The translations under genes and the position numbers were made by a program. Below, piece by piece: positions 46,919 to 48,235 of a stretch of 48,235 nt of DNA. Positions within the stretch are counted from its first letter, which is position 1. Every line of letters begins with the position of its first letter. The notes beneath the pieces are model-generated. The model was not told where the DNA came from. It made no database searches and saw only the letters and a program-made list of their open reading frames with translations. The DNA is from Micromonospora tarensis (lineage in GTDB: Bacteria; Actinomycetota; Actinomycetes; Mycobacteriales; Micromonosporaceae): the NCBI RefSeq assembly GCF_016803395.1, contig NZ_JAEVHL010000023.1:1-48235 (forward strand), in the 5' to 3' direction.

Positions 46919-48235
46919 CGTGTCTCCCGCAGGTAGTTCGGGCCGGTACGCAGGTAGTACTTGTTGATGTCGGTGCAGCCCAGCCGCTGTTTGGGCAGCA
47001 GGGTGCCGGCGGTGACCATCGCCTTGACGGGCAGCCGGGTGGCCGCCAGCACCCGCTCGGTGAACAGCCGCGCCACCGGTCCGTCGCCCCACCTGTCCCG
47101 GGCGGCGGCGAGCCGAGGGGTGAGCGCCTCGGCCGGGGACGGCACGTCCAGCCCTCGGGCGGCCAGCGCGAGCAGGGGGGCGGCGGCGGCCAGGTGCAGG
47201 GTGATGGTGACGAACACGTCGGCCAGCTCCTGCGGATCGCGCGCCCACATCCGGTCGTCGTCCAGGACGAGCCCGTCCGGGCCACCGTGCCGCGCGTCGA
47301 GACGGGCGCCGTCGTTGTCCTTGTAGAGCAGGCCGACCGCGCCGTCCGGGTGCGCCAGCAGGTGGATGTTCTGTGGGTGCGCCTCCAGGGCTATCCCGTG
47401 GCGCAGCCAGAGGAAGACGTGCCAGTCGAGCAGCAGATCCAGATAGGACCCGAGCAGCGCCACCGGCCGGTGCGGGCTGACCCGTTCGAGAACCGTGCGC
47501 GCCGCCGGGTCGGCCGCGGCGAGGGCGGCGACCGGCACCACGTGGATCCCGGCCAGGTCGGCCGGGTATCGCCGGAGCAGGACGCTGCGCCGCTCGTCGC
47601 CGTCGACGTGCGCCCAGGTGCTCTCGTCGACGTGCCGGACCCGACCGGCGAAGGCGGGTTCCGTGTCGGCGATCCGGTCGAGCAACCCGGCGACGGCCGC
47701 GCCGTCGGCGATCGAACCCGGCCGCAGCGTGCGCCGGTTGCGCGCGCCGAGGCTCGCGGTGGGCAGTGGCAGCTTCAGATGCAGGTACGGGTCGTCGTCG
47801 AGCGCCACCGTCCGCATGGAGAGAGTGGGCCGGACGGTGATCGCTGGCAGGTCCGTGACCGGCAGCGCGTGGCGGGCCGCGGTGATCGGATGCGCCGGCA
47901 GCAGCAGTTGGTCGGGGCGGGGTGCGGGCGGCCACCACGGCGGGAGTTCACCCGCGCGCCGGACGTCCCGGGTGGGCGTGACATACCACCGCAGCGCGAA
48001 GCGGGGCGCGTGCTCCGGGGCGTACCGGAGCAGTTCGTCGTCGCTGAGACCGTGCCGGCACCGGTCGGTCGGGTAGACCGGGTGGCCGTGGTGGGCGGCG
48101 AGCACGTCGTCCAGGACGGCCGCCGGCAGACCCGTCGGCGTACTCGCCCGGCCGGCTGCCACCTCGGCGAACGCCAGCGGTCGCTGCCGGGCCGCGAGCC
48201 GCCGGGCCCGGAGGTCGGCGCGGCACTCGACGCCG
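46915..48235 (-). CDS. IucA/IucC-family NIS siderophore synthetase, 5' end beyond the window
   Basis: The frame is open to the right edge, so the start is not seen; at least 439 codons are present. Motifs include HHGHPVYPTDRCRHGLSDDEL (the substrate-binding HPxHPxxKxRxG region in altered form, with Y and R), LLLPAHPI, PTLSMRTVALDDDPYLHLKLPLP and HGIALEAHPQNIHLLAHPDG. The end PKQRLGCTDINKYYLRTGPN is typical of the FhuF-like part of the family. It lies first of the three siderophore genes seen here. Exporter, receptor and iron-box sequences probably lie outside the window to the right. Confidence 0.92.
   Translation of the reverse strand, partial: GVECRADLRARRLAARQRPLAFAEVAAGRASTPTGLPAAVLDDVLAAHHGHPVYPTDRCRHGLSDDELLRYAPEHAPRFALRWYVTPTRDVRRAGELPPWWPPAPRPDQLLLPAHPITAARHALPVTDLPAITVRPTLSMRTVALDDDPYLHLKLPLPTASLGARNRRTLRPGSIADGAAVAGLLDRIADTEPAFAGRVRHVDESTWAHVDGDERRSVLLRRYPADLAGIHVVPVAALAAADPAARTVLERVSPHRPVALLGSYLDLLLDWHVFLWLRHGIALEAHPQNIHLLAHPDGAVGLLYKDNDGARLDARHGGPDGLVLDDDRMWARDPQELADVFVTITLHLAAAAPLLALAARGLDVPSPAEALTPRLAAARDRWGDGPVARLFTERVLAATRLPVKAMVTAGTLLPKQRLGCTDINKYYLRTGPNYLRETR

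Overview
The window comes from a high-GC actinomycete. Micromonosporaceae is my inference, from the GH6-CBM2 and esterase-CBM2 proteins, the SigE-type sigma factors, the GAF/SpoIIE regulators and the codon use. No rRNA, tRNA, CRISPR array, transposase or phage gene was seen.

Left part (1-21700): a compact biosynthetic gene cluster. A stand-alone adenylation-carrier didomain (872) overlaps a P450 (2653). An A-T-C nonribosomal peptide synthetase follows (3926). A TTGACA-type promoter with a palindrome over its -35 box (7026-7057) then opens a second, tightly packed set: ureohydrolase, TPR protein, cytosolic PQQ-type beta-propeller, M3 metallopeptidase, catechol-type O-methyltransferase, SDR, aldo/keto reductase, Asp/Asn-hydroxylase-type oxygenase, MFS exporter and ATP-grasp ligase. 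It closes with a perfect 15-bp terminator hairpin at 18746-18784. On the opposite strand, converging on it, are a JmjC/cupin oxygenase and a Tet(M)/OtrA-type ribosomal protection protein. I infer a small, heavily oxidised, possibly O-methylated peptide or amino-acid amide. It would be built by carrier-bound beta-hydroxylation, one C domain and an ATP-grasp ligase, and exported by the MFS protein. The ribosomal protection gene hints at a ribosomal target. I do not recognise the cluster as a known pathway.

Middle part (21968-34907): an LtrA membrane protein, a partner-switching set (SpoIIE-type phosphatase, STAS anti-anti-sigma factor, HATPase anti-sigma factor), a short MerR protein, a SulP-STAS transporter with its MerR regulator, an intact alpha/beta hydrolase with two decayed relatives, a large LuxR-type ATPase regulator and an SRPBCC protein. 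Several stretches here look like gene remnants.

Right part (35070-48235): a secreted GH6 cellulase with a CebR-like operator, a SigE-family sigma factor with its membrane anti-sigma gene (broken by an in-frame TGA), a second HATPase / GAF-SpoIIE pair, a secreted endonuclease/phosphatase-family protein, a GAF-ANTAR regulator, a secreted CE1-type esterase with a CBM2, and a siderophore (NIS) operon of two IucA/IucC synthetases and a PLP decarboxylase that runs off the right edge.

Quality caution: five reading frames break in the same way, each repaired by adding one G to a G run on the coding strand (near 5650, 8634, 28287, 34818 and, on the minus strand, 38814). This is more likely systematic homopolymer under-calling than five independent mutations, so these genes are annotated across the break.
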